A DNA stretch of 64,000 bases, taken from NCBI RefSeq assembly GCF_030463565.1, contig NC_134644.1, positions 127,097,388-127,161,387 on the forward strand, given 5' to 3'. Positions within the stretch are counted from its first letter, which is position 1; every line of letters starts with the position of its first letter. This DNA is from Pelecanus crispus. Taxonomy: Eukaryota; Chordata; Aves; Pelecaniformes; Pelecanidae. Shown here in pieces: positions 11,021 through 23,100 of the stretch. The notes beneath the pieces are model-generated. The model saw nothing but the letters and a program-made list of their open reading frames with translations. It ran no database searches and was not told the origin of the DNA. The translations under genes and the position numbers were made by a program.

Positions 11021-14000
11021 TCATGGTTTGTGCCTAACATGACGATACTATGCTCTTTCAAATAGAAAAAATGGAGAAATAAACATTTTAAAATGCTGAT
11101 CCATCTCTATTTGATTTCCCTTTTTAAGTTGTATTTTATTACTTTATGTTTTAGAGAGACTTGAAGTTAAATAGTAATTTCAGCCATTATGTATATTATA
11201 TAAATAGTTCAGTTGCAAAGATTAGAGAAACAAAATGAGTTGAAAATTTGGCAGGATCATACAATCTATTTAAAATAAAAAAGGGAGCACAACACACTAC
11301 TAAATAATACGAAATTGCATCTGTGTGTTTTCTAGTTTGAAGAGATGATCTTGCCAAATTCCAAATCGAGTGCTGAGTAACTATAAACACATTCTTGTTC
11401 AGTTGGACTAAGATGTATTTTGTGGCACTGCTCAGATCTTAGCAGCTAATTAATTCTTGATGCTATATAGAAGTCTTGTTTAAAAAGAAAATTAATAGAA
11501 AAATATTTTTAAATTATACAGTCTCAGACTGCTTTTTTATCAGGATTCAGCATTAAAGGAAAGACTAATTTATACAAGTCAATATAGCTACATTAAGAGT
11601 ATATTCTTGTACCTGTCCTGCAATATAACCTTAGAAGATGACAGCTCCCAGACAAAGCTCTTGATGACAGGAAAATTAAAAAAAAACCAAACCCAAACCA
11701 AACCAAACAAACAAAAAGACTAAAAAGGTAATGATAATTACAAAATCAACACTATCCCCAAGCAGACCGGAGCTGCTGCTCGCTCAGGCTGATTCTTTCT
11801 CACCATCTACCTTCCCATGTAAAACATCCTAAACCATAAAACTTTTTATCTGGGAAATGTGACCGTTACCTTTACTTGGTGTTTGTGCTCCATGATTCAG
11901 TAATTCAACTTAGATTTTCAAACAAAGCTAAAAACACACAGTAAAATGAATGAATAAATACATTTTTAAAAACTTTATATGAGATTCTGTTACATATTTG
12001 AGCAAAAAGAATGCAGGAAAGGGGTTTTTTTGCTAGATTTACTCTGTCTCAATTTCTGCTTCACCACAGAATTGTTCTCAATGCATAATAGTTCACACCA
12101 TGTACACAGTTCAAAGGTCATATAAACACCCATTTTTTGCTAGAGAGAGCATTTAATTTCTTATCCATATGCACAGACTGGCATAATCATTTACTCTCCT
12201 TTTTGGCAGTGATCAACTATGTCAGTACAAAGCCCTTTTAGATGCAGGTAGTTATCCTAATATTAGGAGAATTACTGTAATGCATTATCTACCTCATCGC
12301 AGTTCATGGCACAAGTTTTGTGTATAGACAAGTCCTTTGAAGTTAAATAGGAAGAGCCTAAGTGATCCAGATTTTCTCAGCATTCACTGTTAAGCTGTTT
12401 CTCATTTACACTGTGAAGGCAACTGATACAGAAGACCAGAAAAGTTCTGTAAATTATCTAATGTCCAATTTGAGATAGAGAATTCAAAATCAGTTACATT
12501 TTGCCTACATACTATCTAAACTGAATGGTTTCATGCTGCAATTATTAAAAAGATCATAACAGCATACAAAATCAGGAACCCCACAGAAAGCTGGAATAGA
12601 TAAGACAACTTCTCTGCATTAGGAGATTTTACCACTTTACAAACAATGAACATGTTTAACCATTCCATTTCTATTCCTACTCCAAACTCTCTTTTAACAT
12701 CAAGTGTAATGCTTTACTACCCATTTTGTAAATATCATGGAAAATAATTTTACTGTCATTTAGGTCGATTTCACTAGAACTTCTATGGGATCTTAAAATA
12801 TGATAGCAAATATTTCGGGCCACTATTGCAGTATTAACTTTTGATGTTAGTGTGGATAGCAATCTTCTAAATGATAACTTCATCCAAAACTGCATCAAGT
12901 ACTGAAAGAGGAATAGGAAATTTCTGTCTCATGTCCAAACTGAAAAAAAAGTTCTAACATCACCCTTCAAAAAGGGACACTTTCCCTCATTCCGTCTTCA
13001 TGTCAAAAGCTTCAGACCTACCTGTCCTATTACACAAGGTATCAAACTGGAAACAAACACATATAATGCAGTTACTACTGCGATGTCTTTTCATTTAACT
13101 CCATATGGAAACTCTTTACAAAACGGCTTACAAAAGGCTACCTATAAAGCAGGCCATCGTATCTACATCATAATACCAGTTCTTAAAGTCAGATATTTTA
13201 CCAGCATAAAACTCTAATCTCACATAGGCTGTATACTCCAAAAAGAGCATTTACAAAAAACTTAGAGCCCCTCAGTAGGGAAGAAGGCTTATGAGACACA
13301 TATACCCATTTTGTAGATTTCTTTATTTAATAGTGGCACTATCTCACTGGCGATAGCCACACTGCAAAGCCATGAGGAATAATCTTAAAGGACTGCAAAT
13401 CAAACACCTCCAAAACCTTAGTAAATCTCTGAATTCCCAAAAGCATATTCAAAAAGGATCTCATTGTGTTAGCAAACATATTCAATTTCCCAGTTGGGGC
13501 AATTTGAAAAAATGCAATCAGTCCCAAAGTGATCACATACTGGATTTTCATTTGGTATCATGACCAACCCCTCAGCTTCCAATATACATCTCAAGATGAT
13601 CAATACAGAAAACCAAGAAGGGATTGCTGCTTGGGATATATTCTGCTGAGTCACAGCAGTCAAGCCTACAGTGCTTTATAATTTTTTTTTTTTACATATT
13701 TCCTCAATATATTCATCTAGGCTGCCATGATCGGACTGTGACCAAAACTTTACAACCCTATGAGCTGTTAGAACAAGTCCACTAAACCTTCTCTGTCACG
13801 AATTTCCCCGTTCCTCATTAATTATTTTCCCAAAGAAATAACAAGACAAACAGAAATTAGAGGTCAGTCTTCATCGTTGTAGTAACAGCCACCTCTTCCT
13901 TCCATACGGTTTTCAAAGTATCTTCTTCAAAGTCTATTTTACTTTGGCATGCTGTTATTACAAAGCGAAACTAAGAGATTCTATTCTTTAAAAACAACCC

Positions 14001-14449
14001 AAGAGCTTTTGGAAGGTAATAAAATTCTGGAATAACTCCTATACCAAGTCCTTCTGTGTTTTCTAGCCTTATGCATTTTGCTTAAAGACAGAATAATTAC
14101 TATCCCCTCTGCGGGGGCAAAAAAAAATCTGATTTTTAATCAGTCTCCTCTTCGGTAGTGACTCATCACATTCTTGAGCTTGTGCAAAATGTTTGTTATG
14201 TATTTGAAACATGGAAAAGGATGGCTTAAAACTCTTCTAAGTTATGTATCAGAAAGTTTATTGTATTCTTTGAATCAGTAAAGAACTCAGCAGTAAGAGG
14301 GCAGAGCTTATTTAGGCATATAAGCTCAAAAATCGCATCTCTCCCAGATGTAGCTTTAGTTGCTGCATCAAGCATTGCAAGAAGAAAAGGGCATTAATTT
14401 TGGAAGCGCCAACAAGCCATTCTAACCGAACCTCCTCCCAGATGCCCGA
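11021..14449. other. AT-rich intronic sequence, no gene recognised
   Basis: Only low-complexity AAACC/AAACAAAC sequence (about 11683-11716) and a possible 25-nt microexon (13022-13046) stand out. A 73-codon minus-strand open frame at 12898-12677 follows an acceptor-like CCTCTTTCAG, but it ends in a stop without a donor and resembles nothing I recognise. Confidence 0.5.
13022..13046 (-). other. Candidate microexon (5' UTR) of the minus-strand gene
   Basis: On the minus strand an excellent acceptor (TATATGTGTTTGTTTCCAG) is followed 25 nt later by a good donor (GGACAG before GTAGGTCTG). It lies between the CpG-island promoter and the coding exons, where a 5' UTR exon could sit. Splice-site quality is the only evidence. 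Confidence 0.22.
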
Positions 14450-15620
14450 ATGCTTCTGCAGCGGGGGATGTACCCTCCGCTTAAGGCTTCAGGCAGACAC
14501 CTCCAAAGGTGCAACCTCCTGAGGACAAGGCCGGCTGCTTTGGCTCATTTCTGCCGCCACAGCGCAGTGAATGAGGAAGAACCGGACGTGCCGCCCGCCG
14601 CCCCGGGTAAGGTAACGCCGGCCCGGACGCCGGCAGCCAGCCCTTCGCGGCCACAAGCGAAACTCGGAGGGAGCGATGACGGCGCGGCGGAGCCCACGGG
14701 CAGGGCCAGCGCCACTGCGGCTGCCGGCTCCCTCCCACGCCGGCCCGGGGCCCGGCCAGCAGCACCGGCCGAGCCCCTCGCTTGGAAGACGATAAAACAC
14801 AACTTCAGGCCGCTTGTCCCGCACTAGGAGCGCCCGGCATCGAGCCCGCCAGCCCTGCGCCCGCCGCCCGGAGCCTCCCCCCTCAGCGGGAGGCGGCAAC
14901 GGCCTGGCTCCCCCCCGCCGCCGCCGCCGCCCACCGAGCCGGGCCGGCCGAGGATCCCGCTGCCCACACGCACCCCCCCACGGCCCGCCGCCGGCAACTC
15001 AGCTGGCTGGCGGCCCCAGCCCCGCCTCCCGGTACTCACGGCTCCGGCTGGGCGCCCGCCGCCGCCGGGCAGGAGGCGGGGGGAGGGGGGGGGAGGGCGG
15101 GCAGGCAGCCGCCCCGCCGCCGCGTCCTGCCCGGCGTCCCTCGGCCCGTTTCCCTGGCAACGGCGGCAGCGCGCGGAGGGGGCGGCGGGCGAGCCACCGG
15201 CGCTGCGCCCAGGGCGGCGGCGGGCCGAGGGGGGCCGAGCGGGGCCGAGGGGGGCTGAGCGGGGCCGAGGGGGCTGCGGGGGCCGGTCCCGAGTCTCGCC
15301 GTGGGGAAGCGGGAAGGGGAGACCCTCCGCCGGCTGCCCAAGGGGGGCGGCCGGGGCCCGGGGCATGCGGGAGCTGCCGCCGGAGGGCAGGGCGGGGGGG
15401 TGGCTCGTCCCAGCCTCGCACCTCGCTTACTTCTTGAGGGAGGTAAATAAGTGTAAGGCTGCCCGCACCCTCTCCGTCTTTCTTTCCGTGCAGGCAATTC
15501 AATATTTCAAGATCGCCTTCCAGCCCCCAGGGAAATGCGGAACCCGCTCCGCGCCCCACGTCTGCCAGATCGGTGGTCTCCAACTTGCCGTGCCTGCATG
15601 GCCAATGCTGTGAAATCTTC
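14450..15620 (-). promoter_or_regulatory. CCDC178: CpG-island promoter of the minus-strand gene
   Basis: GC content and CpG density rise sharply between AT-rich flanks. For minus-strand transcription there is an X-box at 15148-15161 and a strong donor, GAGCC before GTGAGTACC, at 15040/15039. A short noncoding exon 1 starting between about 15147 and 15041 would fit both. Plus-strand donors also occur (GG before GTAAGG near 14610, AG before GTAAAT at 15443), so divergent transcription is possible. A G-run tract at about 15077-15103 could form a G-quadruplex. The several long overlapping open frames here reflect GC richness and are not genes. Confidence 0.7.
15148..15161 (-). promoter_or_regulatory. 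RFX X-box in the CpG island
   Basis: GTTTCCCTGGCAAC on the plus strand (GTTGCCAGGGAAAC on the minus strand) is a near-perfect X-box. It sits 108 bp or more upstream of the minus-strand donor at 15040, the usual place for X-boxes in promoters of ciliary and flagellar genes. Confidence 0.65.
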
Positions 15621-16361
15621 TCGCTTTCACGTGTTTCCAGTCAAAACTTTGCTGCTGAGGTTGATTGTGCAGTGAAAATTTATAATGGCTGGCAGTGCTC
15701 TACGGTCCAAAATTTGGGAACTACTGTCTTGAAGAATAAAGCCAATCCTTGCCTGTTTAATTCTTCCCTGTATCAATTATTAGCTACTAACCAACCTGGT
15801 CCAGACCAGTCCCCATGATTGCTGCCAGTCCTGATTATTAAAATCCATTCCTGGAAATTCCTGCATAATGGTATATGATGTCAAAAGCCATTTCACTCAA
15901 ATTTACATAGAGACTAGGACTCATAGAGGACTCAAATGGGACTTAATTAAATCTAGGTTTCCCTCATGAGAAGTATATGCTCAGCTGTCTATACTTCTCC
16001 CTTACTTTAAGGATAGGAAGTTAAAATTAAGTTAGAGAAATAGGCAAAGAGTGCCTCACTCGTATTTACTTTTAGATTGCCCCTTGTTTTCTTTTTTGAC
16101 ACCTTGTACCACGTCAGGAAAGAAAAAGTCAGAGAAATTTAGGAGACAATCCAAAAATCGCTTTCTCCTGGATTCTGTGTCCTCATCACTTCTTTGTGCT
16201 ATCTTTATGTGCATTCTAGTATGTTCAACTTCAGCCTATACATTTTTAATGAGAAAAAAAAAAGAGGGGTGATGAAGTGTTTACCTTACTTCACCTTCCT
16301 CAATATAACCTTAGTGAAGACAAGATGTAAGTAGCTTTTATTTTAGTAAAACTGGGCCAGG
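15621..16361. other. Intergenic sequence, nothing recognised
   Basis: Composition returns to AT-rich. Short open frames are present without splice or similarity support. Confidence 0.5.
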
Positions 16362-16986
16362 TAAAACCAATGTGCCTTTGCTGCAAAGGTGGCTAATGGC
16401 ATCCTGGGCTGCATTGGGAGGATTGCTGCCCACAGGTCAAGGGAGGTGATCCTTCACCTTGGCACTTGGTGAGGCCACACTTGGAGTATATATTGGAGGT
16501 CCAGTTCTGGGCTCCCCAGTACAAGAAAGACATGGTCATACTGGAGAGAGTCCAACAAAGGGCCATGAAGATGATGAACATACTGGAGCATCTCTCACCT
16601 GAGGGAAAGACTGAGAGAGCTGGGACCATTCAGTCTGGAGAAGAGAAGGCTCAGGGGGATCTCATCAATGTGTATAAATACTTGAAGAGAGGGTGCAAAG
16701 AAGACAGAGCCAGGCTCTTTTCAGTGGCACCCAGTGACAGAACCAGAGGCAATGGCCACAAACCAAAACACAGGACGTTCCCTCTGAACATCAGGAAAGA
16801 CTTCTTTACTGTGAGGGTGACCGAGCACCGGCACAGGTTGCCCATGGAGGCTGTGGATTCTCCCTCCTTGGAGATCTTCAAAAGCTGTTTGGAAACAGTC
16901 TTGGGCAAATGGCTCTAGGTTGAGCAGGTTGGACCAGATGACCTCCAGAGGTCCCTTCCAACCTCAACCATTCTGTGATTCTGTAG
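16362..16986 (+). mobile_element. CR1 LINE, 5'-truncated, with ORF2 C-terminus and 3' end
   Basis: An open frame at 16466-16918 encodes the end of CR1 ORF2: [20 protein letters not shown], later SDRTRGNG and the RKDFF and SPSLE-IFK elements. It is followed by the typical CR1 3' end (TTGGACCAGATGACCTCCAG ... CTTCCAACCTCAACC) and the terminal ATTCTGTG-type octamer repeats. The copy is 5'-truncated, as most CR1 insertions are, and the ORF has small indels. It gives no active protein. Confidence 0.93.
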
Positions 16987-18121
16987 TTCATGCAATGAGG
17001 GGAATTAATAGCATTGGCACACTGTGGAATTCAAAACTACCCTTATCTCTCTAATGATGTTGCATTGAGATAGATATCTCAAAATACCCTTTTACAGAGA
17101 ACAAAAAAAAATACCCTCCAGTACTCAAGAAAGCTGTGGGGCAACAGTTATCAGGAGAGGAAATACCATGTTTCTAGATATTTTATAGGCTTTGAAATCA
17201 CAATTTTAACCTTGAGATAATTATCTTTACCAAGACTGAAGAAAGGAGATAGGTAAAGGTGATAGATACTGCATTTTTACTTTTCCAGGCTAAATCCAGG
17301 GCTTCAGACCCTCAAGCTGTTGCACATATTTTGCATATTTTGATTTATCACTATTTATTTGACAACACAGTTTCTGCCTTCTTCTAGACTTTTCCAAGCA
17401 AAAAGCAAACCACTCTTGAAGCAATAAAAGGAGCTCTTTTGAGTCACAAATGTATGACAAGTTTCACCGTTACTGTGTTTGATCTTGTGGAGTAGTTATT
17501 GATCATGGTAACTATTGTGAAACACAGAACATGTTGTCTAATCTTCTGATTGGTATCAGAAGAGTACTGTGGTCATCCTTAGTTGTAGATTTCTTAAACA
17601 AATTAAGAAAAAAATAATTTAGATAGCTGCCAGCTATCTGATACATTTGAAAAATTTAAATGGCATTAGTGAAAACTAGATTTACCCAAAAATTGAGTGT
17701 CTTTGTAGTTAGCTGCATAATTTATTCATAAATGGGAATAAAGCTTCAAGAGTGTATTAATATATTCATTAATCTCAGAGAAAGCATTGCCCAGTGCCTC
17801 TTTTTTCTTAGAATAGCATGAAGATAATTCTTACAGTTAAACACTTTAAAAGTTAGGATTTAAAAGTTGCTCAAAAGAAGCAGGACTATGTACACAATGT
17901 TTTACTCATATATAGGTATATTAAGAAACATTTTAAAGTTTTACAATTATGGAATTCTAGGCATATGTAAGATGGACAAAAAACCATGGAGATCATCAAC
18001 TGCTAGTTAGTGTGATACCAGCTAAGTATTTCCAGCAAACATCTCTTTATACCTCTCTTACAACCTTTCACCCTCATTAAAGACTAATTAGGACCTTAAC
18101 AGAACAAGAAAGATCCTGAAG
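16987..18121. other. Intergenic sequence, nothing recognised
   Basis: AT-rich unique sequence without supported exons or recognisable repeats. Confidence 0.5.
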
Positions 18122-18235
18122 ATCATAGAATCATAGAATCGTTTGGGTTGGAAAAGACCTTTAAGATCATCAAGTCCAACCATTAACCTAACACTGCCAA
18201 GTCCACCACTAAACCAATTAAGGTAGACTAAGGTC
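18122..18235 (-). mobile_element. CR1 LINE 3' end
   Basis: ATCATAGAATCATAGAATCG followed by GTTTGGGTTGGAAAAGACCT is the antisense CR1 3' end with its terminal octamer repeats. Only about 110 bp remain. Confidence 0.9.
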
Positions 18236-18841
18236 ACTGTTTTGTGAAGTTTTCACAGATTTATCTTATAATCCAGAGAATGTAAAATGACACAATAGAG
18301 AGTATTGCAAAAAGGCACGATACTCTAAGATATGGATTATTTTACTCTTCTGTAGGCTTCTTCCACTGTCCAAAACTGCTATTTTTTTTTCCTTTGTTAT
18401 TGTCAGTAAAACATATGCTAGATCAAAGGAAGGGCAGATGGTCTGCATGGTGTGTGTTGCAGAACAGAAAAATTTGAAAATGTGGGACCAATTGTGCCAT
18501 TTCCTCCGACCTACATACACTGCACCAGGGCGTACAGAAATTGTAAGAAGCCAAGCTCTTAGCACTGAATGCTGAATTGAGGTAGTGAAATTCAGGGTCC
18601 ACTTCTTTAATCTTCCCTTCTGCAACGTGAGAAATTTGTACATGAATGACAAAAAAATTACAAAAGCAAACACAGCATTATGTATCTTCTCCACTAATGG
18701 AGAAGATGAAAGAACAAATACTGGAGAGATGTTAAGCCACATCAGAAGAGGCACCAGGCCAGCATCCATAGCAGTACTTCTACACCTAACTTGTAACTAG
18801 GAACTTAACCCAATGCTTTCATTTAGAATGAGGTGCCTAAA
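18236..18841. other. Intergenic sequence, no feature supported
   Basis: A 167-codon minus-strand open frame covers 18769-18266. It has no recognisable motif, no splice context and no codon-level sign of being real. Confidence 0.4.
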
Positions 18842-18906
18842 ACATCTACATCTACATCTACATCTACATCTACATCTACATCTACATCTACATCTACATC
18901 TACATC
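18842..18906 (+). repeat. Hexanucleotide microsatellite (ACATCT)n
   Basis: Ten perfect tandem copies of ACATCT plus a partial eleventh. The repeat keeps long frames open, coding alternating His-Leu or Ser-Thr, which explains two overlapping open frames here. It is likely polymorphic. Confidence 0.97.
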
Positions 18907-20042
18907 ATCTACAACTCAAAATCTCAGCACCCGAGTTTACACTGAACAACCTCCCTTCTCCTGTGCACCTCTGTGGGCTGCATCTCAAGAAATGGAATGG
19001 AGTTCCCCAGTCTGATTTGTGTAAGTGGCTGAAACTGCCTTGAACCAAAATGTTGGTAACACAAAACAACTTTTATTCCCTTCTTTTTTCCTTCTTTTTC
19101 ATACTTCATCACTAATAAATTGTTAGATGTCCAAGCTGTGTCTTTAATTACGTATGTGTGAATTGTAACTGACTTTAGCTTAACACAAATTTTGGCAATG
19201 TGTAAGCAGCAAGATAGTCCTACTCACCCTGCAATGCTAATAGGAATATATAAAGCTGGCCTCCCCCTCCCAATTGCTTGTTATATGCATTACAAATGTT
19301 TCAGCAGATTCAAGGAGAAAATGTACTTGTTTAGCAGCACACCATTTTCATTAAGTACAGTTTCAGAACAAAACCAGAGGTTGCCTTTTAAAGAGGATTT
19401 AGGTTTTCAGCCTTTATGCAAAATCTTAATAATACAGTATTGTCTTATGTGGAAAAATAGAATCTGTATCCCAGATTCGCTTCATAATGTCTGCTTTCTA
19501 CAAATCAAGTAGTGCAAACTTAATTATATTTAGCATAATGAGTTGCCCATTCTGCAACTTTGAGAAACTCCTAGTGTGATGGAGGAAAGTTTAAATTCTT
19601 CCTGTATCACATTTATAGCTCATCGTGTAATATGTAGGTTGGGAGAAAATGAAGTGTACTGCAGGATATACTATTGCTTCCCCATCCCCAGTTTTTGCAA
19701 TTGCATTTCAGGGCAAAGTATGAATAACACAGAAAGCAGCTGTATCATTGGAAAGAGCACTTAACAGCAAGAGTGTTTTATAAAAGTTTGTGGAAGGACA
19801 CAAAAAAGATTTTTTTATTAGATCTTATAGACTATTCTATGAAATGTATTTGTCAATTTTGTAATGATATGCTGTAATTACATTAATAACTGGAAAACTC
19901 CGGTCAAATGCAATCAAAATAAGCCACTTGATATCATTACTCTAGCAATGGAGAAAAGCTTCATATGAAACCTGGAGTGAGAGGATTTTCCTGCAAGTTA
20001 TAAATCTCACATTTTTTATTATGGTCTCAAAGACACTCTATT

Positions 20043-20125
20043 TAGCCCTGCTTAAGCATGGGGGTTGGACCAGATGGCCTCCAGAGGTCCCTTCCAACCT
20101 CAACTATTCTGTGATTCTCTATGAA
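20043..20125 (+). mobile_element. CR1 LINE 3' end fragment
   Basis: GGGGTTGGACCAGATGGCCT, then CTTCCAACCTCAACTATTCT and the terminal TTCTGTGATTCT repeats. It is about 80 bp of the CR1 3' end in plus orientation. Confidence 0.92.
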
Positions 20126-23100
20126 ATGCTGAAGTACTTGAGTTGGATTTGGTGAGGCAAAGTTTTAATCCCTCATGGGATTGAAAATGTGAGTTAGAGC
20201 TCCTCAAGGTAGAAAGAAACACTAGATACGGGTTTCTTGCATCTGGGTTGGCTGCTTCATTACTTGTTTACTGAATAGAAGCAGTTTGGCGTATGTGGAT
20301 GTCTATGTGCTGTTCTTCGCTTTCAAGTGCCTGAAAATAAAAATTGTGTTACAGAACAAACAGTATGTTTAATTTAGCATAAAACTTTTTTTTTTTCCTA
20401 GTGTGAAAAGCCACAAATTTGGTTCTTTATGACTCATTCTCACCACATATATTTTTCACTTTGGCTGAGAAGGCAAATATTCAATTATTCATGCAACTCT
20501 CTTTAGAACAGACTGCAGCTATGACAATGCTGGAAAGCCAAATATTATGCTTAGAAATGGTGTCTTGGCTGCCTAAACTAATACCCTTGCATATGACAGT
20601 TATCAAGGCCTCTCACAAAACCGTAACATTTCATGTGCTGAAATGCAGGTTTTGTGACCAACAGAAACTTTTTTACAGGGTTAGCTTGTCTATGTGTATA
20701 AATGCCTTCTCTGTTGCATTCTCTGACTGTAAGAGGAATTCTGCATGATACTCATATACCTCTTTCTATCTAACCAATTTTTGTTGATTCCTGTAAGTCT
20801 AAAAGAAACTGTCACTAAAGGAATAGAGTTTCTCACTTGAGTTGAGTTAGTTTGTATTGAACAACTGGTAAAGATCATATCTGGTATAAAAATACACAGT
20901 ACAGGGAGACAGACATTGTTTTCCAACCATATGAGGTGGGAGATGCAAATTCTTGTGACAGAGTTGTTAATAACTCAGAAGCTGCTGCCGTGAATTTAAA
21001 TAGAAAAGTTCCCCACTCAGATCAGAGCAGGAAAACAAGATGAGGCATGTGAAGATAATGCACACAAACACATGCTACAGGCATAATATACACAAAGTAA
21101 TTTAAAATAGACAGTAGCAACCAAGGCATTAATAATAGATATGGAAATGCATCACTATGTGGAAGGACATAATACTGTTTTTAAAACTATGGTCAACTTT
21201 GTATTCATTTAAAGGTAAGTTATGGATTGAAAAATTCTGAACCTAAGACTTAAAAATGACATAAAAATCAATTTTAGGAAAATGAGCAAAACCAAAACAT
21301 TGATTTAAACCAGCTGAGGACTTGGATCTTTGTTTTTTCCCAAGAAATACATCTGTGCATAAGAAAAATTAAAATATGGATCTGTGTTTCTACATAATCC
21401 AGAAATATGTACATTAATACGTGATTGCCAGCATTCCTAACTAGAAAATTACCCATTAGCAAAACCGCTACTACTTGCTATTCCATTGATTCAGTGTCAT
21501 TACTTCTTTTTTTTAAAATTCTTACTTTGCAACAATGTAGTGTCATGAATCTTTATTCAAAAAGGCATACAAAGCCCACCGAAGGCAGAGACAAACCTTC
21601 CACAGGCTTTAGTTGAGACTAATGTGTGAATTAATGTATACACTCCTCCACACATGAAAAGAACACATATCCCTAAAACAAATTTTTAACCTAGAAGACT
21701 TTATTACAATTAATGCAGAAAGCCATATGTATTCTTTCCAGTTTTTTTCCCTAAGATCCCTTCTTTACCTCAGCACTCCTATGAGATGATACTGAACCAG
21801 GATAGGCTCCTGAATAAATCTTAGATTGCTACTATATTTATACACGATATAATAATAACAGAAGCAGAAAGCAGTGGTGTAAACTTGAGATGCTTCTTTC
21901 AATTTTTTATAGAATTTACAATAAGCTTAACAATGAGAAAAGTAGCCAACGTAAATACCTTCCAAAGTGTACTCCTGGCAACAAAAAGTGTTTAATAACT
22001 TGAAAGCTGTCTAAATGCTGAAGTCTTGGCCATAATTTCATCTTCTCTCTCATATATGGCAAGCCATAATATTTTTAATTATTTTTTATATAGCTTAAAT
22101 GAAACTTCAGGAAAATACTTAAAGATAGATAAAAAGAATAATTGTTTTCACAACATTCTTCAGTTTTTCCAGACTGCAACTGATATACCTAAACACACAT
22201 CTCCCCTGTCTGGTCATTCAAAACTTGTGTCACAGAAGGTCTAGGGTCTTAAAATTGCATAGTTTTGATTGGCTTTCAAGAAGAAAGCAGATTAAACATT
22301 TTACACTTTAGTGACTTGTGAGAAAGCAATTGTGTTTTCTAACTACCAGCATGTTTCCTAGATAATGCAAAGACTTAAATCATGTGTACTGACAATAGCC
22401 CAGGTACTCACAGCAGTGATGCTCTTATGCCCTTAATTATACTTTATAGTTTGAACTCTTATTAAAATAGCCCTCATAGGAAAAGTTCGAAGGAATCCAA
22501 TAATGAAAGAGATTTTCTTCTGAATTTCAGAATTCTCTACAATGAATATAATGAATTTTTAATCTAGTGAGCATTTCATATAAGTCTAAAATGCATGTCA
22601 TCTGATAACATTTGTTTTAGTTGGAGAAAGTGGCATTCTTGTTTCACATCATTATCGCCATGGATATTACTGAACAATAAAATTATGTTTTTCTATTTGC
22701 AGTATATTTTCATGGTACAGTATCTGGTGCGAATGCAAAACTAAAAAATATATATGCAACAGATTTTGAGAAAGCATTCTAAAGGTTTTCATTACATTGT
22801 GGAGAAACAGCATCAGAATTTTCTTTGATTTATTTTGACTATTATGCTCATGAATGCTCACTATCTAAATTGCGTAGAAGTATATGTAATAAAAGACCAA
22901 AAGAGAAAGGAAAAAATGGATTCCCTATTCATATGGGTCTGTGCAAGCATGTAAACAATTACCTTTCTATCTTACTTTTAATACTTGCTAAACTTGTTAA
23001 ATAAATTCAGAAGTAAGAACGGATGTTTATTTTAAAGGTGAAAATGAAGCCATGTGAACTTGTTAAGAAAGAGTTTATTAAATTTTAAAGAAATATTTCA

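Noticed and set aside
12677..12898. 73-codon minus-strand frame after CCTCTTTCAG
   Set aside because: It ends in a stop with no donor, no family resemblance could be named and there is no frame link to other exons.
14450..15583. Many overlapping 80-200-codon frames on both strands
   Set aside because: They are Pro/Arg/Gly/Ala-rich shadows of the CpG island. No conserved motif or splice logic.
18266..18769. 167-codon minus-strand open frame
   Set aside because: No motif, no splice context, AT-rich composition equal to surroundings.
18813..19043. Open frames with His-Leu and Ser-Thr repeats
   Set aside because: Caused by the ACATCT microsatellite.
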